From Azotimanducus sp965220185 (GTDB lineage: Bacteria; Pseudomonadota; Gammaproteobacteria; Pseudomonadales; Azotimanducaceae): 64,000 nt of DNA. Where the stretch lies: assembly GCA_965220185.1 (NCBI GenBank), contig OZ244807.1, forward strand, positions 620,001 through 684,000, given 5' to 3'. Below are positions 18,177 to 27,775 of the stretch, piece by piece (within the stretch, counting starts at the first letter, position 1; each line of letters begins with the position of its first letter). The position numbers were made by a program, and so were the translations under genes. The notes beneath the pieces were generated by a model. The model was not told the origin of the DNA. It ran no database searches and saw only the letters and a program-made list of their open reading frames with translations.

Positions 18177-18782
18177 TCAAATTCCCATTTCAAGTTCGCG
18201 CTCAGTCAGACTGATGCGAAACGAATCGCGCTGGAACACTCGGCTGGTATAGGGGTGAAAGAGACGTTTGACGCGAGGCGGCAGACTGATCGATAGCGCA
18301 TCGAGACGCCACAGAATGGGCGCGACACAGCAATCGACGAGGGTGAATTCATCGCTCAGAAAAAAGTCGTGCTCGGCGACCACTGGTACGGTCGATATGA
18401 TGCTTTCACGCAAATCCTTCGCAGCCTTGTCTAGTATCGGTTTCTTGGCGGTGCCGCGCGATAGCAACTTGACCGCTGGCGACCAATCGCGATCAATGCG
18501 ATGCATCAGCAAGCGAATCTTCGCGCGCAGCACGGGATAGGCCGGTAGCAGCGGCGGGTGGGGAAAGCGCTCGTCAAGGTACTCCATGATGATGCGCGAC
18601 TGATAGAGCGAAAGCTCCCGGTCCACGAGCGTCGGCGCACTCCCGTAAGGGTTGATCTCGGCAAGCTCTTCGCGTACTTCACCGGGTTCAACGTTGACGA
18701 TTTCGACCGCTACGCCTTTTTCAGCGAGCACCATGCGCACGCGATGCGAGGCATGATCCTGGGGGTCGGAAAAGAGCGTCAT
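18177..18782 (-). CDS. sspA: Stringent starvation protein A (GST-like)
   Basis: This 201-residue protein has the glutathione-S-transferase fold: an N-terminal thioredoxin-like domain (MTLFSDPQDHASHRVRMVLAEKG ... NPYGSAPTLVDREL) and a C-terminal helical domain. SspA binds RNA polymerase and modulates transcription under starvation and acid stress rather than acting as a transferase. I chose ATG 18782, where the family begins; the frame is open to 18839. It sits between petC and sspB as in other gammaproteobacteria. Confidence 0.93.
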   Translation of the reverse strand: MTLFSDPQDHASHRVRMVLAEKGVAVEIVNVEPGEVREELAEINPYGSAPTLVDRELSLYQSRIIMEYLDERFPHPPLLPAYPVLRAKIRLLMHRIDRDWSPAVKLLSRGTAKKPILDKAAKDLRESIISTVPVVAEHDFFLSDEFTLVDCCVAPILWRLDALSISLPPRVKRLFHPYTSRVFQRDSFRISLTERELEMGI

Positions 18783-18887
18783 GGACGAGCCAGAGCCCGG
18801 AAACTCGCGATCACTGCTGTCGTCTCTTCTCTCTCTCAATTGCCTGCCCTTATCTTCTTATGTGGCCCAGCTTGCGCGAGCTTCGCG

Positions 18888-19703
18888 TCAGCGCACATCC
18901 TTCCAGAATTCGCGATTGAGAAGCCACGTGAACACAGAAAGGAATATGAGAAATAGAATAACGTAGATGCCGATGCGGTAGCGGTCCATGCGCGAAGGCT
19001 CGGCCACATAGTGCAGGAAATTGACCAGATCCCAAGTGAACTGCCGGTACTCCTCCGCTGTCAACGTGCCAGTCCCCTCTTCGACCTGCAAGATGCCACA
19101 CTGCTGTTCGGTCAGCACCTTGCCCGGCACCAGCGGGTCCCTTGCTTCGCCGCCATTCTCGGCGGTCATCGGCATATCGGCGCATACCGCACGTTGATTG
19201 CCTTGAAGATCAATCAACACATGCGGCATACCCACATTGGGAAACACCTTGTTATTGACGCCGAATGGCCGGCACGGGTCAAGATAAAAGGCGTTGAGAT
19301 AGTTGTAGAGCCATTCTGGATCGCGCAGCTTAGCGACGAGCGTCAAGTCAGGAGGTGCGACACCAAACCACACTGAGGATGATGCTGGCATCGCGGTGGT
19401 GATGCGCTGGCCAATCATCTGATCGGAAAAAATCAGGTGCTCCTCGACAAGATCATGCGGGATGGCAAGGTCGTCCGCCGTTCGCTCATAACGCTGGTAC
19501 TGAAGACCGTGACAGGCAAGGCAGTAGTTCACATAGTGGCGAAAGCCGCGCTGAAGTGACGGCAGATCGTTCAGGTCCGGAGCCATGGGCTCGTTCTGCC
19601 ACTGCACATCGGCCGCGACTGGGCACTCGGAAGCATCGGCGTGCATCAGCGTATACCCTACTAGGCCAGCGATGAGCACAAGTGCGCGGATAGCTGCGCT
19701 CAT
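18888..19703 (-). CDS. petC: Cytochrome c1 of the bc1 complex
   Basis: The product has about 271 residues: a signal peptide, the haem-binding CLACH motif near residue 60, the axial-ligand region (FPNVGMPHVL, Met) and a C-terminal membrane anchor (IGIYVILFLIFLSVFTWLL). It carries electrons from the Rieske protein to soluble cytochromes. The ATG at 19703 overlaps the petB stop (ATGA). Upstream in-frame codons (to 19760) lie inside petB and are excluded. Confidence 0.95.
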   Translation of the reverse strand: MSAAIRALVLIAGLVGYTLMHADASECPVAADVQWQNEPMAPDLNDLPSLQRGFRHYVNYCLACHGLQYQRYERTADDLAIPHDLVEEHLIFSDQMIGQRITTAMPASSSVWFGVAPPDLTLVAKLRDPEWLYNYLNAFYLDPCRPFGVNNKVFPNVGMPHVLIDLQGNQRAVCADMPMTAENGGEARDPLVPGKVLTEQQCGILQVEEGTGTLTAEEYRQFTWDLVNFLHYVAEPSRMDRYRIGIYVILFLIFLSVFTWLLNREFWKDVR

Positions 19704-20974
19704 GACCCGTAGGTGACTCTCTCCGGCACCGGCTTGGTCTTTTCGATCTGGGTGTACCACGGCATGAGTAGAAAATAGGACAGATAGGCCATGGTGCCGA
19801 TTTGCGCTGCGAGCGTCGCCATCGGCGAGGGTGCGATCGTGCCAAGATAGCCGAGCACAAGGAAGCTGACGACGAATATCCCGAGCATCACCTTTGACCA
19901 GCGCCCCTTGTAGCGGATCGATTTCACGGGACTCCGGTCAAGCCATGGCAGCGCGGCGGGAATCATGATCGCCACCGCCATCACCACCATGCCCCAGAAT
20001 TTGGCGTCAAGGCCAAAGAGTGGGAAGGTGGCGGCGCGCAGCATGGCGTAGTAGGGAGTGTAGTACCAAACTGGCGCGATATGCTCCGGCGTCTTCAAGG
20101 GGTTGGCTTCCTCAAAGTTCGGCTTCTCGATGAAGTAGCCGCCCATCTCCGGCGCATAGAAGAGCACGAGGCAGAAAAGGATCAGGAATATGATGCTGGC
20201 GTTAATGTCGTGGACGACATAGTAGGGGTGAAAAGGAATGCCATCACGCGGCACGCCATTGGCATCCTTGTGACTCTTGATTTCCACCCCGTCGGGGTTG
20301 TTCGACCCGACATGGTGCAAAGCGACTAGATGCACGAACACGAGGGCGATCAGGATGATCGGAATGAACACCACATGCAGCGCGAAGAAGCGCGTCAGCG
20401 TGATGCCGGACATGACGAAATCGCCGCGAATCCAGGTTGCGAGGCTCTCGCCCACGAACGGAATCGCGCTGAAGAGTGAGACGATCACCTGCGCAGCCCA
20501 GAACGACATGTTGCCCCACGGCAGCAGATAGCCGAAGAAGCCCTCCGCCATCAGCACAATGAAAATGGCCATGCCGATGAGCCAGAGCAGCTCGCGCGGC
20601 TTGCGATACGAGCCGTAGAGCATGCCTCTGAACATGTGCAGATAGACGACAAGAAAGAACGCCGAAGCGCCGGTGGTGTGCATGTAGCGAATGATGTAGC
20701 CCATGTCCACATCGCGCATGATGTACTCGACGGATGCGAAGGCTTGTTCGCCGCTCGGCACATAGCTCATGGTGAGCCACACGCCAGAGCCAAGCTGAAT
20801 GACCAGCACGAGCAGCGAGAGCGCGCCCATGAAATACCAGAAGTTGAAGTTTTTCGGCGCGTAATAGCGCGCCAAATGGTAGTTCCATGTCTCGGTCAGC
20901 GGAAAGCGCTCGTCGAACCAAGCGACCGCGCGGGTCAAGGCCGATGGCGGCAGTTCTGGCGTGCCAGCGCGCAT
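19700..20974 (-). CDS. petB: Cytochrome b of the bc1 complex
   Basis: This 424-residue membrane protein has about eight to nine helices. Haem-ligating His residues lie in helices II (YIIRYMHTTGASAFFLVVYLH) and IV (LHVVFIPIILIALVFVHLVALHH). The Qo-site PEWY equivalent reads APVWYYTPYYA, so the motif is PVWY here. It catalyses quinol oxidation in the Q cycle. Start and stop overlap petA by one base and petC by four bases, consistent with one petABC transcript. Confidence 0.96.
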   Translation of the reverse strand: MRAGTPELPPSALTRAVAWFDERFPLTETWNYHLARYYAPKNFNFWYFMGALSLLVLVIQLGSGVWLTMSYVPSGEQAFASVEYIMRDVDMGYIIRYMHTTGASAFFLVVYLHMFRGMLYGSYRKPRELLWLIGMAIFIVLMAEGFFGYLLPWGNMSFWAAQVIVSLFSAIPFVGESLATWIRGDFVMSGITLTRFFALHVVFIPIILIALVFVHLVALHHVGSNNPDGVEIKSHKDANGVPRDGIPFHPYYVVHDINASIIFLILFCLVLFYAPEMGGYFIEKPNFEEANPLKTPEHIAPVWYYTPYYAMLRAATFPLFGLDAKFWGMVVMAVAIMIPAALPWLDRSPVKSIRYKGRWSKVMLGIFVVSFLVLGYLGTIAPSPMATLAAQIGTMAYLSYFLLMPWYTQIEKTKPVPERVTYGS

Positions 20975-21585
20975 CAGGCAACCACCTCGTCACCGTCTTC
21001 GCCAATCACGATGACGGTGTCAGAGACAAAAAAGTACGGCGGTACTTCAAGGTTGGACGGTGCTGGCACACCGCTCACCACGCGCCCCGCCAAGTCGAAC
21101 CGTGAACCGTGGCACGGGCAGAAGAATCCACCCTCCCAAGTAGGGTCAATGCCCTCTTCACTTGGCTCTCCATAGAATTTCGGCGAGCACCCAAGATGCG
21201 TGCAGATGCCCAGATAGACGCCGATTTCCGGGCGCCGCGCACGCCACTCGTTCTGGGCGTACTCTGGCTGCTGCGGACGCTCCGAATTCGGGTCGGCCAA
21301 GGCATCGTCAGGACTCCGTAGTTCTTCGACCTGCGCACTCGTTCGACGAACGACAAAGACAGGCTTGCCGCGCCATGCGGGGATTGGGCTCACCATCTCG
21401 CCCTCGGAAAGACTGGCAATATCCACTGTGATGGCGGCGCCAGCGGCACGCGCCCTCGCGCTTGGTGCCCATGAGCGGACAAAGGGCACAGCGGCCCCGG
21501 CAACACCCATTGCACCCACCACTGCTGTGGCACCTATCAGGAATCGCCTGCGTTCAGGCGCTTCTACGGCTGATATCGACTCCAT
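20974..21585 (-). CDS. petA: Rieske iron-sulfur protein of the bc1 complex
   Basis: The product has 203 residues. A twin-arginine leader (ERRRFLIGATAVVGAMGVAG) also serves as the membrane anchor. The 2Fe-2S cluster motifs are CTHLGC and CPCHGS, with GWEGGFF-like spacing between them. It receives electrons from quinol and passes them to cytochrome c1. It heads petABC, 48 bases after rpsI. Confidence 0.96.
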   Translation of the reverse strand: MESISAVEAPERRRFLIGATAVVGAMGVAGAAVPFVRSWAPSARARAAGAAITVDIASLSEGEMVSPIPAWRGKPVFVVRRTSAQVEELRSPDDALADPNSERPQQPEYAQNEWRARRPEIGVYLGICTHLGCSPKFYGEPSEEGIDPTWEGGFFCPCHGSRFDLAGRVVSGVPAPSNLEVPPYFFVSDTVIVIGEDGDEVVA

Positions 21586-21633
21586 GGAGGGAACTTGTCC
21601 TCGATCGCGTGAACAGATGAATCGTGCGAACGC

Positions 21634-22032
21634 TTACCGCTTCGAATATTGCGGACGCTTGCGCGCCTTGTGCAACCCGACTTTCTTGCGCTCAACTTCA
21701 CGCGCATCGCGCGTCATGAAGCCAGCGGCCCTGAGCGGCGCTTTCAATTCTGCGTTGTAGTCAACGAGCGCACGTGCGATACCGTGGCGAATGGCGCCTG
21801 CTTGCCCGGAGCCGCCTCCACCGCGAACGGTCACCTTGATATCCAAGGCGTCTTCGAGTTCGACGACTTCAATCGGCTGACGCACAATCATGCGTGCGGT
21901 CTCGCGCCCAAAATATTCGTCCAAGGGACGGCGATTGACGAGAATGCGCCCGCTGCCTGGCGTGAGGTAAACACGAGCGGTCGAGGTCTTTCGACGACCG
22001 GTGCCATAGTGATATTCGACGCCCTCGGGCAT
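21634..22032 (-). CDS. rpsI: 30S ribosomal protein uS9
   Basis: This 132-residue protein has the uS9 signature GTGRRKTSTARVYL near the N-terminus, GGGGSGQAGAIRHGIARAL in the middle and the basic tail KKVGLHKARKRPQYSKR that reaches the ribosomal P site. It is co-transcribed with rplM, 28 bases upstream. Confidence 0.98.
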   Translation of the reverse strand: MPEGVEYHYGTGRRKTSTARVYLTPGSGRILVNRRPLDEYFGRETARMIVRQPIEVVELEDALDIKVTVRGGGGSGQAGAIRHGIARALVDYNAELKAPLRAAGFMTRDAREVERKKVGLHKARKRPQYSKR

Positions 22033-22060
22033 GAATGGTCTCCTTCCTTAATGATGATGC

Positions 22061-22489
22061 TTAGATTTCCATGGGCGCGGGCTGCTGCGCCTGATGCGGA
22101 TGTGCTGGCCCGGCATAGACTTTCAGTTTGCGCGCCATCTGGCGACCGAGGGGGGTTCTTGGCAACATGCCCTTGACAGCCAGCTCAATGATGCGTTCGG
22201 GCACGCGCTCCTGCAGGCTCCGAAAGTTCATGCTCTTGATGCCCCCCGGATAGCCCGAATGACGATGATACATTTTGTCTTCGCGCTTGTTGCCGGTCAC
22301 ACGCACCTTGTCAGCATTGACAACAACGACAAAATCGCCGACATCGACATGCGGTGTGTACTCGGGTTTGTCCTTACCGCGAAGGACGGTGGCAACGCGC
22401 GATGCGAGACGTCCTAGCACGCAATCGCTGGCATCCACAAGCCGCCATTGTCGGTTCACATCGGCAGGCCGAGTGCTCAAGGTGGTCAT
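22061..22489 (-). CDS. rplM: 50S ribosomal protein uL13
   Basis: This 142-residue protein has the uL13 features WRLVDASDCVLGRLASRVA, GDFVVVVNADKVRVTG, KMYHRHSGYPGG and GMLPRTPLGRQM. First gene of the rplM-rpsI pair, with a recognisable promoter about 30 bases upstream. Confidence 0.98.
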   Translation of the reverse strand: MTTLSTRPADVNRQWRLVDASDCVLGRLASRVATVLRGKDKPEYTPHVDVGDFVVVVNADKVRVTGNKREDKMYHRHSGYPGGIKSMNFRSLQERVPERIIELAVKGMLPRTPLGRQMARKLKVYAGPAHPHQAQQPAPMEI

Positions 22490-22518
22490 AGGGTTCGAGA
22501 TTTCGAGTTCAATCCGCT

Positions 22519-22548
22519 ATTGTCCATCGTTGTGCTTTGGCAAGTCAA
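22519..22548 (-). promoter_or_regulatory. Likely sigma-70 promoter of rplM-rpsI
   Basis: On the minus strand TTGACT (22543-22548) is followed after 18 bases by GACAAT (22519-22524), about 30 bases before the rplM start. Only the -35/-10 match supports it. Confidence 0.5.
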
Positions 22549-22713
22549 ACGCGGCTGTAAGGTCGGCGGGCATCGAGGTATGAACATGACATCGACCATT
22601 GAGGTGGACGCGCATAGCATTTGTTCATATACTTTAGTTCAAGTTTAGAGCAACGAGCCTCACACGCGCACTCTCTGCATCACCACGCACCGACAAGAAG
22701 GAACAAGCGACTC

Positions 22714-23985
22714 ATGGAAAACGAAACCCAATTTATTCTCAACAGCTTTTCGTTCCTCATCTGGGGCGTGCTCGTCATGTGGATGTGCGCGGGCTTCACG
22801 ATGCTCGAATCAGGGTCGGTTCGCACCAAGAACGCTTCGGTCATCTGCCTCAAGAACATCGGACTCTATGCAATCGCCGGCCTCGCCTTTTATATCGTTG
22901 GCTACAACATCATGTACGTGGGCGTCGAGACCGGCGGCTGGTTTGGAAGCCTTGACCTGTTCTACGGCACCACCGCAGAAGAAATCGCCTTGCTTGGCGG
23001 CGACGCATCGGCGTCCGCCGCAGTCATTGATTCGGGCTACTCGACTATGTCCGATTGGTTCTTCCAGATGGTTTTTGTGGCGACCACCGCGTCGATTGTT
23101 TCGGGAACACTCGCCGAGCGCGTGCATCTGTGGTCATTCTTCCTGTTCGTTGCCGTGCTGACGGCTGTCATCTATCCAGTCGTCGGCGCATGGACATGGG
23201 GCGGCGGCTGGCTGAGCGAACTGGGCTTCAGCGACTTCGCCGGCTCGACCATCGTGCATTCGACTGGCGGCTGGGCGGCGCTCGCCGGCGCTATCGTCAT
23301 CGGCGCAAGGCGCGGCAAGTTCCCTGCGGATGGCTCAGTCAAGATGACGCCGCCGTCCAATGTGCCAGTCGTTACCTTGGGCGTTTTCATACTGTGGCTT
23401 GGCTGGTTTGGATTCAATGGCGGCTCACAGCTTGCGCTTTCGGGCGCGGCTGATGCAATTGCTATCAGCAACATTCTCGCCAACACCAATCTATCGGCGG
23501 CGGCGGGTGTGCTCGCGGCGATCATTGTGTCTCGCCCGATCCTTGGACGTGTTGACCTGCTTGCAGGACTCAACGGCGCCATCGCCGGACTCGTGTCGAT
23601 TACCGCTGGCCCGGATATCGTCGATCATAGCTGGGCGATATTCATCGGTGCGGTCGGCGGCATCCTGTGCGTCCTCGGCATCAAGGGCATGGAGAAAATC
23701 AAAGTAGACGATGTTGTCGGCGCTGTGCCCGCACACTTGATTGCTGGCATCTGGGGCACGCTCGCTGTGTGCATCGCTGGCGGCGGCAGCCTAGTCGCTC
23801 AATTGACTGGTATTGCCGCTATCGGCGCCTTTGTCTTTGCAAGTGCCTTGGCGGTCTGGTGGACAATCGACAAGACCTTGGGCGCGCGGGTCTCCGAAGA
23901 GATTGAACAGATCGGTCAGGACGCGGGCGAGCTCGGCATCGAGGCCTATCCTGAGTTTGTTCTTATGCCTGAGGGGGACAAGTAA
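22714..23985 (+). CDS. amt: Ammonium transporter (Amt family)
   Basis: This 423-residue protein with about 11 membrane helices has family hallmarks: FTMLESGSVRTKN, STGGWAALAGAIVIGAR, the conserved His helix region (IVHSTGG) and HLIAGIWGTLAV with the second conserved His. It conducts ammonium across the inner membrane. No glnK lies beside it. I chose ATG 22714 with AAGGA eleven to fifteen bases upstream, where homologous sequence begins; the frame is open to 22621. Its 3' end overlaps the convergent LOG gene by 23 bases. Confidence 0.93.
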   Translation: MENETQFILNSFSFLIWGVLVMWMCAGFTMLESGSVRTKNASVICLKNIGLYAIAGLAFYIVGYNIMYVGVETGGWFGSLDLFYGTTAEEIALLGGDASASAAVIDSGYSTMSDWFFQMVFVATTASIVSGTLAERVHLWSFFLFVAVLTAVIYPVVGAWTWGGGWLSELGFSDFAGSTIVHSTGGWAALAGAIVIGARRGKFPADGSVKMTPPSNVPVVTLGVFILWLGWFGFNGGSQLALSGAADAIAISNILANTNLSAAAGVLAAIIVSRPILGRVDLLAGLNGAIAGLVSITAGPDIVDHSWAIFIGAVGGILCVLGIKGMEKIKVDDVVGAVPAHLIAGIWGTLAVCIAGGGSLVAQLTGIAAIGAFVFASALAVWWTIDKTLGARVSEEIEQIGQDAGELGIEAYPEFVLMPEGDK

Positions 23986-24520
23986 GGGCGGCTATCGCTT
24001 CGCTGGCGTTCAGCGCCTTGGTGATGGCACCGCACACATGCTTGCCCGCGAATCCTTGCCGCACAAACTCCTTGCACATGTCCTCAAAGCCCTGCCAGAA
24101 GTCATTGACATCAATGAGCACCAGGGGCTTTGCGTGCTCATGGGCGAGCCGTGAGATGATCACTTCGTGAATCTCATCGGCTGTGCCGTAGCCCCCGGGC
24201 AGCGCGATGAAGGCGTCGGCAAGCTCGCTCATGTAGTGCTTGCGCAAGGCGACGTTCGGCTTGATTTCGATTTCAATGGCGGCGTTCTCAGTGACTTCCA
24301 TTTCAAAGCCGGGCGCAAGCACGCCAATCACGCGCCCACCCGCATCGATGGCGGCGTCCGACATAGTGCCCATGAGGCCGCTACCGCCGCCGCCATAGAC
24401 AATCTCAACGCCAGCTTCGGCAAGCAGCGCACCGAGCCGCTTGGCCTCGACTTCGTAAGCAGGATCGACACCGCTGCGCGTGCCTGCGAACACGCACACG
24501 CGCTTAAGCTCAAGCTGCAT
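23963..24520 (-). CDS. LOG-family protein (lysine decarboxylase-like fold, TIGR00730)
   Basis: This protein of about 185 residues has the Rossmann-like LOG core: VCVFAGTRSG, YGGGGSGLMG and the signature LPGGYGTADEIHE. LOG enzymes release adenine-type bases from nucleoside monophosphates. I chose ATG 24520, where homology begins; it lies eleven bases inside the end of the symporter gene, so the two are likely co-transcribed. Confidence 0.85.
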   Translation of the reverse strand: MQLELKRVCVFAGTRSGVDPAYEVEAKRLGALLAEAGVEIVYGGGGSGLMGTMSDAAIDAGGRVIGVLAPGFEMEVTENAAIEIEIKPNVALRKHYMSELADAFIALPGGYGTADEIHEVIISRLAHEHAKPLVLIDVNDFWQGFEDMCKEFVRQGFAGKHVCGAITKALNASEAIAALTCPPQA

Positions 24521-25769
24521 TGACCTCCCGCCTGCCCTCGAAGACCTCCATATCGAACTTGCCTTCGCTGCGGGCAACGGCCGAGGACACGAACGCATCC
24601 CCACAAATGTTCACGGCCGTGCGCATCATGTCGAGCAGCCTGTCCACACCTAGGATAAGCGCGATGCCTTCGACCGGCAGGCCAACCTGCGCAAGCACCA
24701 TGGTCAGCATGATGATGCCAGCACTCGGCACCGCAGCTGTGCCAATCGATGCGAGCGTCGCCGTCAGAATCACCATCAAGTAGGCTGACGCGCTCAGGTC
24801 GATGCCGTAGAAGCCTGCAATGAACACCGTCGCGACGCCCTGCATGATGGCCGTACCGTCCATGTTGATGGTCGCGCCAAGCGGAATCGAGAAGGACGCG
24901 ACATCGTTATGCACACCAAGCTTCTCGCGCACTGTGCGCAAGGTGACAGGCATGGTGACGGCAGACGACGACGTGGTGAAGGCGACGAGCATTGGCTCGC
25001 GGATGCGCCGGAAGAACGCGAGCGGGCTGACGCGAACCAATAGATAAATCAGCAGACCATAGGTGACGGCCAGATGAATGCCGAGACCGAGCACAACGGT
25101 CATAAAGTACTGCAATAGATCAAGAATCTTGTCGAAGCCAATTTCTGCGAATACGTTCGACATCAGGCAGAAGACGCCGACGGGCGCGGCTTGAATGAGC
25201 AGCGTGATGAGATTCATCAATATCTGATTGAAGTCTTCGAAGAAGGCGCGCACCCGAGCGCCCGGCTCACCGCTGCGCGCGACGACGAAGCCGATCAGGA
25301 GCGCAAAGACGATGATCTGCAGCATGTTGCCAGCCGCCATGGCGCTCACCGGATTGGTTGGCACCATACCGACGATCACGTCGCGAATCTCTCGACCTTC
25401 AGGCGGCTCAAACGCCTCGCTTGTCGATGCTTCGGCGCCAGCACCTGGGTCGATAGCGATAGCGAGCACGAGCGCCATGCTGACCGCAGCGCACGTGGTC
25501 AAGAGATACAGCCCGATGGTCTTGCCGCCGAGCCGCCCAATGCTGTTGCCATCGCTCAAATTCGCGGCGCCGCAGACAATGGAGGCGAACACGAGCGGTA
25601 CCACCATAAGCTGCAGGAGCGCGATGAAGATCTTGCCGCCGATATAGAAGACCTGATCGACAAGCACGCTGTAGAGCCAGTCCGACGAGTCCATGCCAGA
25701 GATTTGGAAGAAGGAGCCAGCCAGAATGCCAACGCCCATGCCAATAAGGATTTTGTAGGTGAGGTTCAT
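24510..25769 (-). CDS. Dicarboxylate/amino acid:cation symporter (DAACS family)
   Basis: This 419-residue membrane transporter has the reentrant-loop serine motif (TTSSSAVTMPVTL), the helix 7 motif NMDGTAI and late segments ILGVDRLLDMMRTAVNICGD typical of GltP/DctA proteins. It takes up glutamate, aspartate or C4-dicarboxylates with Na+ or H+. The specific substrate cannot be read. Confidence 0.92.
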   Translation of the reverse strand: MNLTYKILIGMGVGILAGSFFQISGMDSSDWLYSVLVDQVFYIGGKIFIALLQLMVVPLVFASIVCGAANLSDGNSIGRLGGKTIGLYLLTTCAAVSMALVLAIAIDPGAGAEASTSEAFEPPEGREIRDVIVGMVPTNPVSAMAAGNMLQIIVFALLIGFVVARSGEPGARVRAFFEDFNQILMNLITLLIQAAPVGVFCLMSNVFAEIGFDKILDLLQYFMTVVLGLGIHLAVTYGLLIYLLVRVSPLAFFRRIREPMLVAFTTSSSAVTMPVTLRTVREKLGVHNDVASFSIPLGATINMDGTAIMQGVATVFIAGFYGIDLSASAYLMVILTATLASIGTAAVPSAGIIMLTMVLAQVGLPVEGIALILGVDRLLDMMRTAVNICGDAFVSSAVARSEGKFDMEVFEGRREVNAA

Positions 25770-25781
25770 ATGAAGGCTCCT

Positions 25782-26210
25782 TCAGGATTGTCGAGCGAGC
25801 TGCTCGCGGATTTTCTGCGCATGAGACTCAAGCACCGCAACGTCCTCAAACTCGCGTGCGTGAAACTTGAACTCAAGCCCGCGATGGCGAGGCAGTATAT
25901 GAAAATGCAGATGAAACACTGTTTGTCCGGCTTCACAGCCACTCAGCTGCGCAATCATAATGCCCGGTGCCTCGAAAGCGGTGCGCACCGCTCGCCCGAC
26001 GAGTTGGACGCTCTTGATCGTCGCCGCCAGATCATCTGGCGGAATGCCAAACAAATCCTCGGACGGATACTTCGGAATGACAAGCGTATGTCCTGGCACC
26101 TGCGGCATGGCATCCATGAAAGCCAAGGTCTGGGCATCTTCATAGACTTTCGCCGCCTTCGCCTCGCCGCGCAGGATCTTTGCGAAAATGTTGTCCTTCG
26201 AGTAGCTCAA
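25782..26210 (-). CDS. HIT-family protein
   Basis: The product has about 142 residues with NIFAKILRGE near the N-terminus and the histidine triad in VFHLHFHILPRHRG. HIT proteins of this branch hydrolyse purine nucleoside phosphoramidates or dinucleotides. I chose TTG 26210 because GGGAG lies nine bases upstream and family members start just before NIFAKI; another TTG at 26231 is possible. It is transcribed divergently from the amidohydrolase 32 bases away, and ends 12 bases before the DAACS gene. Confidence 0.85.
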   Translation of the reverse strand: MSYSKDNIFAKILRGEAKAAKVYEDAQTLAFMDAMPQVPGHTLVIPKYPSEDLFGIPPDDLAATIKSVQLVGRAVRTAFEAPGIMIAQLSGCEAGQTVFHLHFHILPRHRGLEFKFHAREFEDVAVLESHAQKIREQLARQS

Positions 26211-26242
26211 CGGACTTGTCTCCCGATACAAGCGAGGCAGCT

Positions 26243-27292
26243 ATGATACCTGTGCAGCGATCTGCTTTCGTGATGTTCGCGCTGCTATGCGCAGCAACGA
26301 GCCTAGCCGATGAGAACGAAATCATCGACATGCATGTCCATGTCGCGGGCATTGGCGCCGGGGGCAGCGGCATCTTCATCAATGAAGCCATGCAGGAAAG
26401 CTGGCGCTTCCCAGTCTATCTGCGTGCGTTCGGAGTGACGCGCGAGCGCCTTGAAGCGGATGGAGATGCCATCCTGCTTGAACATCTCAATGCCGAGGTC
26501 AGGGCGTCGACGCGCGTCTCAAGGGCTGTCGTGCTGGCCATGGATGGCGTCATCAATGAGCGCGGCGAACTCGACCGCGCAGCGACCCAAATCTATGTGC
26601 CGAACGAGTATCTCGCGCGCGAGCTGCCAGGGTTCGAGCACCTGCTCTTTGGCGCAAGCGTCAACCCATACAGGCGTGATGCGCTTCAGAGACTTGAAAT
26701 CGTCAAATCGCAAGGCGCCGTGCTCATCAAATGGCTTCCCAACATCATGTACATCGATCCGGCTGATCCCGAGCTGCGCGAGTTCTATGAAACCATGGCC
26801 CGCCTAAACCTGCCGCTCTTGACCCACGCCGGACGCGAGCGCGCCTTTGCAAGCGCCCGTGATGAGCTTGGCGACCCGGCGCGCTTAAGACTACCCCTTG
26901 AGCTTGGCATCAAGGTCATCGCCGCGCATGTCGGCAGCGACGGCGAAACAGAAGGCGAGGCGAATTTCGAGCGCATACTGCCGCTCTTCAAGGCGTTTCC
27001 GAATCTCTACGCGGACATCTCAAGCCTCACGCAGATCAATAAACTCGGCGATTTGGCAATGGTGCTCGCACAGCCTGAGCTTGACAGCCGCCTCATTTAT
27101 GGCAGCGACTGGCCCTTGCAGTTCTTCCCGCTCATCTCGCCGTTCTATCATCTCGGGCATTTGAGCCTTTCGCAGGCTTCCGAAATCTCCGGCATCGACA
27201 ACCAATGGGATCGGGATGTGGCACTGAAAGCAGCGCTCGGCGTACCCAATGCGGTCTTTGAGCGCAGCGGCGAGGCGCTCGGCTTGCGGTGA
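26243..27292 (+). CDS. Secreted amidohydrolase-superfamily (amidohydrolase 2) protein
   Basis: The product has 349 residues. A signal peptide (about 1-20) is followed by the metal-binding IIDMHVHVAG at the first strand, THAGRE and AAHVGSDG further on, and the terminal Asp motif IYGSDWPLQFFP. These positions fit the TIM-barrel amidohydrolase 2 family (decarboxylases/hydrolases). Export is unusual for the family. The ATG at 26243 has GAGG seven bases upstream. Substrate unknown. Confidence 0.8.
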   Translation: MIPVQRSAFVMFALLCAATSLADENEIIDMHVHVAGIGAGGSGIFINEAMQESWRFPVYLRAFGVTRERLEADGDAILLEHLNAEVRASTRVSRAVVLAMDGVINERGELDRAATQIYVPNEYLARELPGFEHLLFGASVNPYRRDALQRLEIVKSQGAVLIKWLPNIMYIDPADPELREFYETMARLNLPLLTHAGRERAFASARDELGDPARLRLPLELGIKVIAAHVGSDGETEGEANFERILPLFKAFPNLYADISSLTQINKLGDLAMVLAQPELDSRLIYGSDWPLQFFPLISPFYHLGHLSLSQASEISGIDNQWDRDVALKAALGVPNAVFERSGEALGLR

Positions 27293-27328
27293 TATAGTTG
27301 ACGCTTGTTTGGGTTGAGGAATCACAGC

Positions 27329-27760
27329 ATGGCGGGCGAGCATGTCGCAATTCGCGAGTTGTGCGAGCGTTACGTGGACGCCGTGAATCGATGCCACAAG
27401 GCGGACTGGAGCGCGACCTGGGCGCCCGATGCGGTATGGGATATCGGCCGCGGCCTGGTCTCCGGGCGCGAGAATATTGTTGCCGCTTGGGAAGCGGCCA
27501 TGGCAAGTCTCTCGCATGTGATCATGTGGGTGCATTCGGGCGTTGTTGAGTCTGTTGATGGCGATCAGGCAAGCGCACGCTGGTATCACCAAGAGATCTT
27601 GGACATCAAGGGTGGCGGCCGCATGGTCGGCATGGGCGTCTACCATGACAAACTGGTTCGAATCGATGGCGAATGGCGCTTTTCAGAACGTCGCTACCAC
27701 CTGCTCTACTTCGGCCCGCCCGACTTGTGTGGGAATTTCAGCCCCTACCCTTCCGAGTAA
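27329..27760 (+). CDS. SnoaL-like (NTF2-fold) protein
   Basis: This 143-residue protein has an NTF2-like cone fold of the SnoaL type: AIRELCERYVDAVNRCHKAD, WAPDAVWDIGRG and the C-terminal strand MVGMGVYHDKLVRIDGEWRF. Members are small-molecule isomerases, hydratases or binding proteins; the reaction is not predictable. ATG 27329 has GAGG nine bases upstream. It lies 37 bases after the amidohydrolase and 15 before dnaG. Confidence 0.8.
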   Translation: MAGEHVAIRELCERYVDAVNRCHKADWSATWAPDAVWDIGRGLVSGRENIVAAWEAAMASLSHVIMWVHSGVVESVDGDQASARWYHQEILDIKGGGRMVGMGVYHDKLVRIDGEWRFSERRYHLLYFGPPDLCGNFSPYPSE

Positions 27761-27775
27761 CCCCGTACACGCACA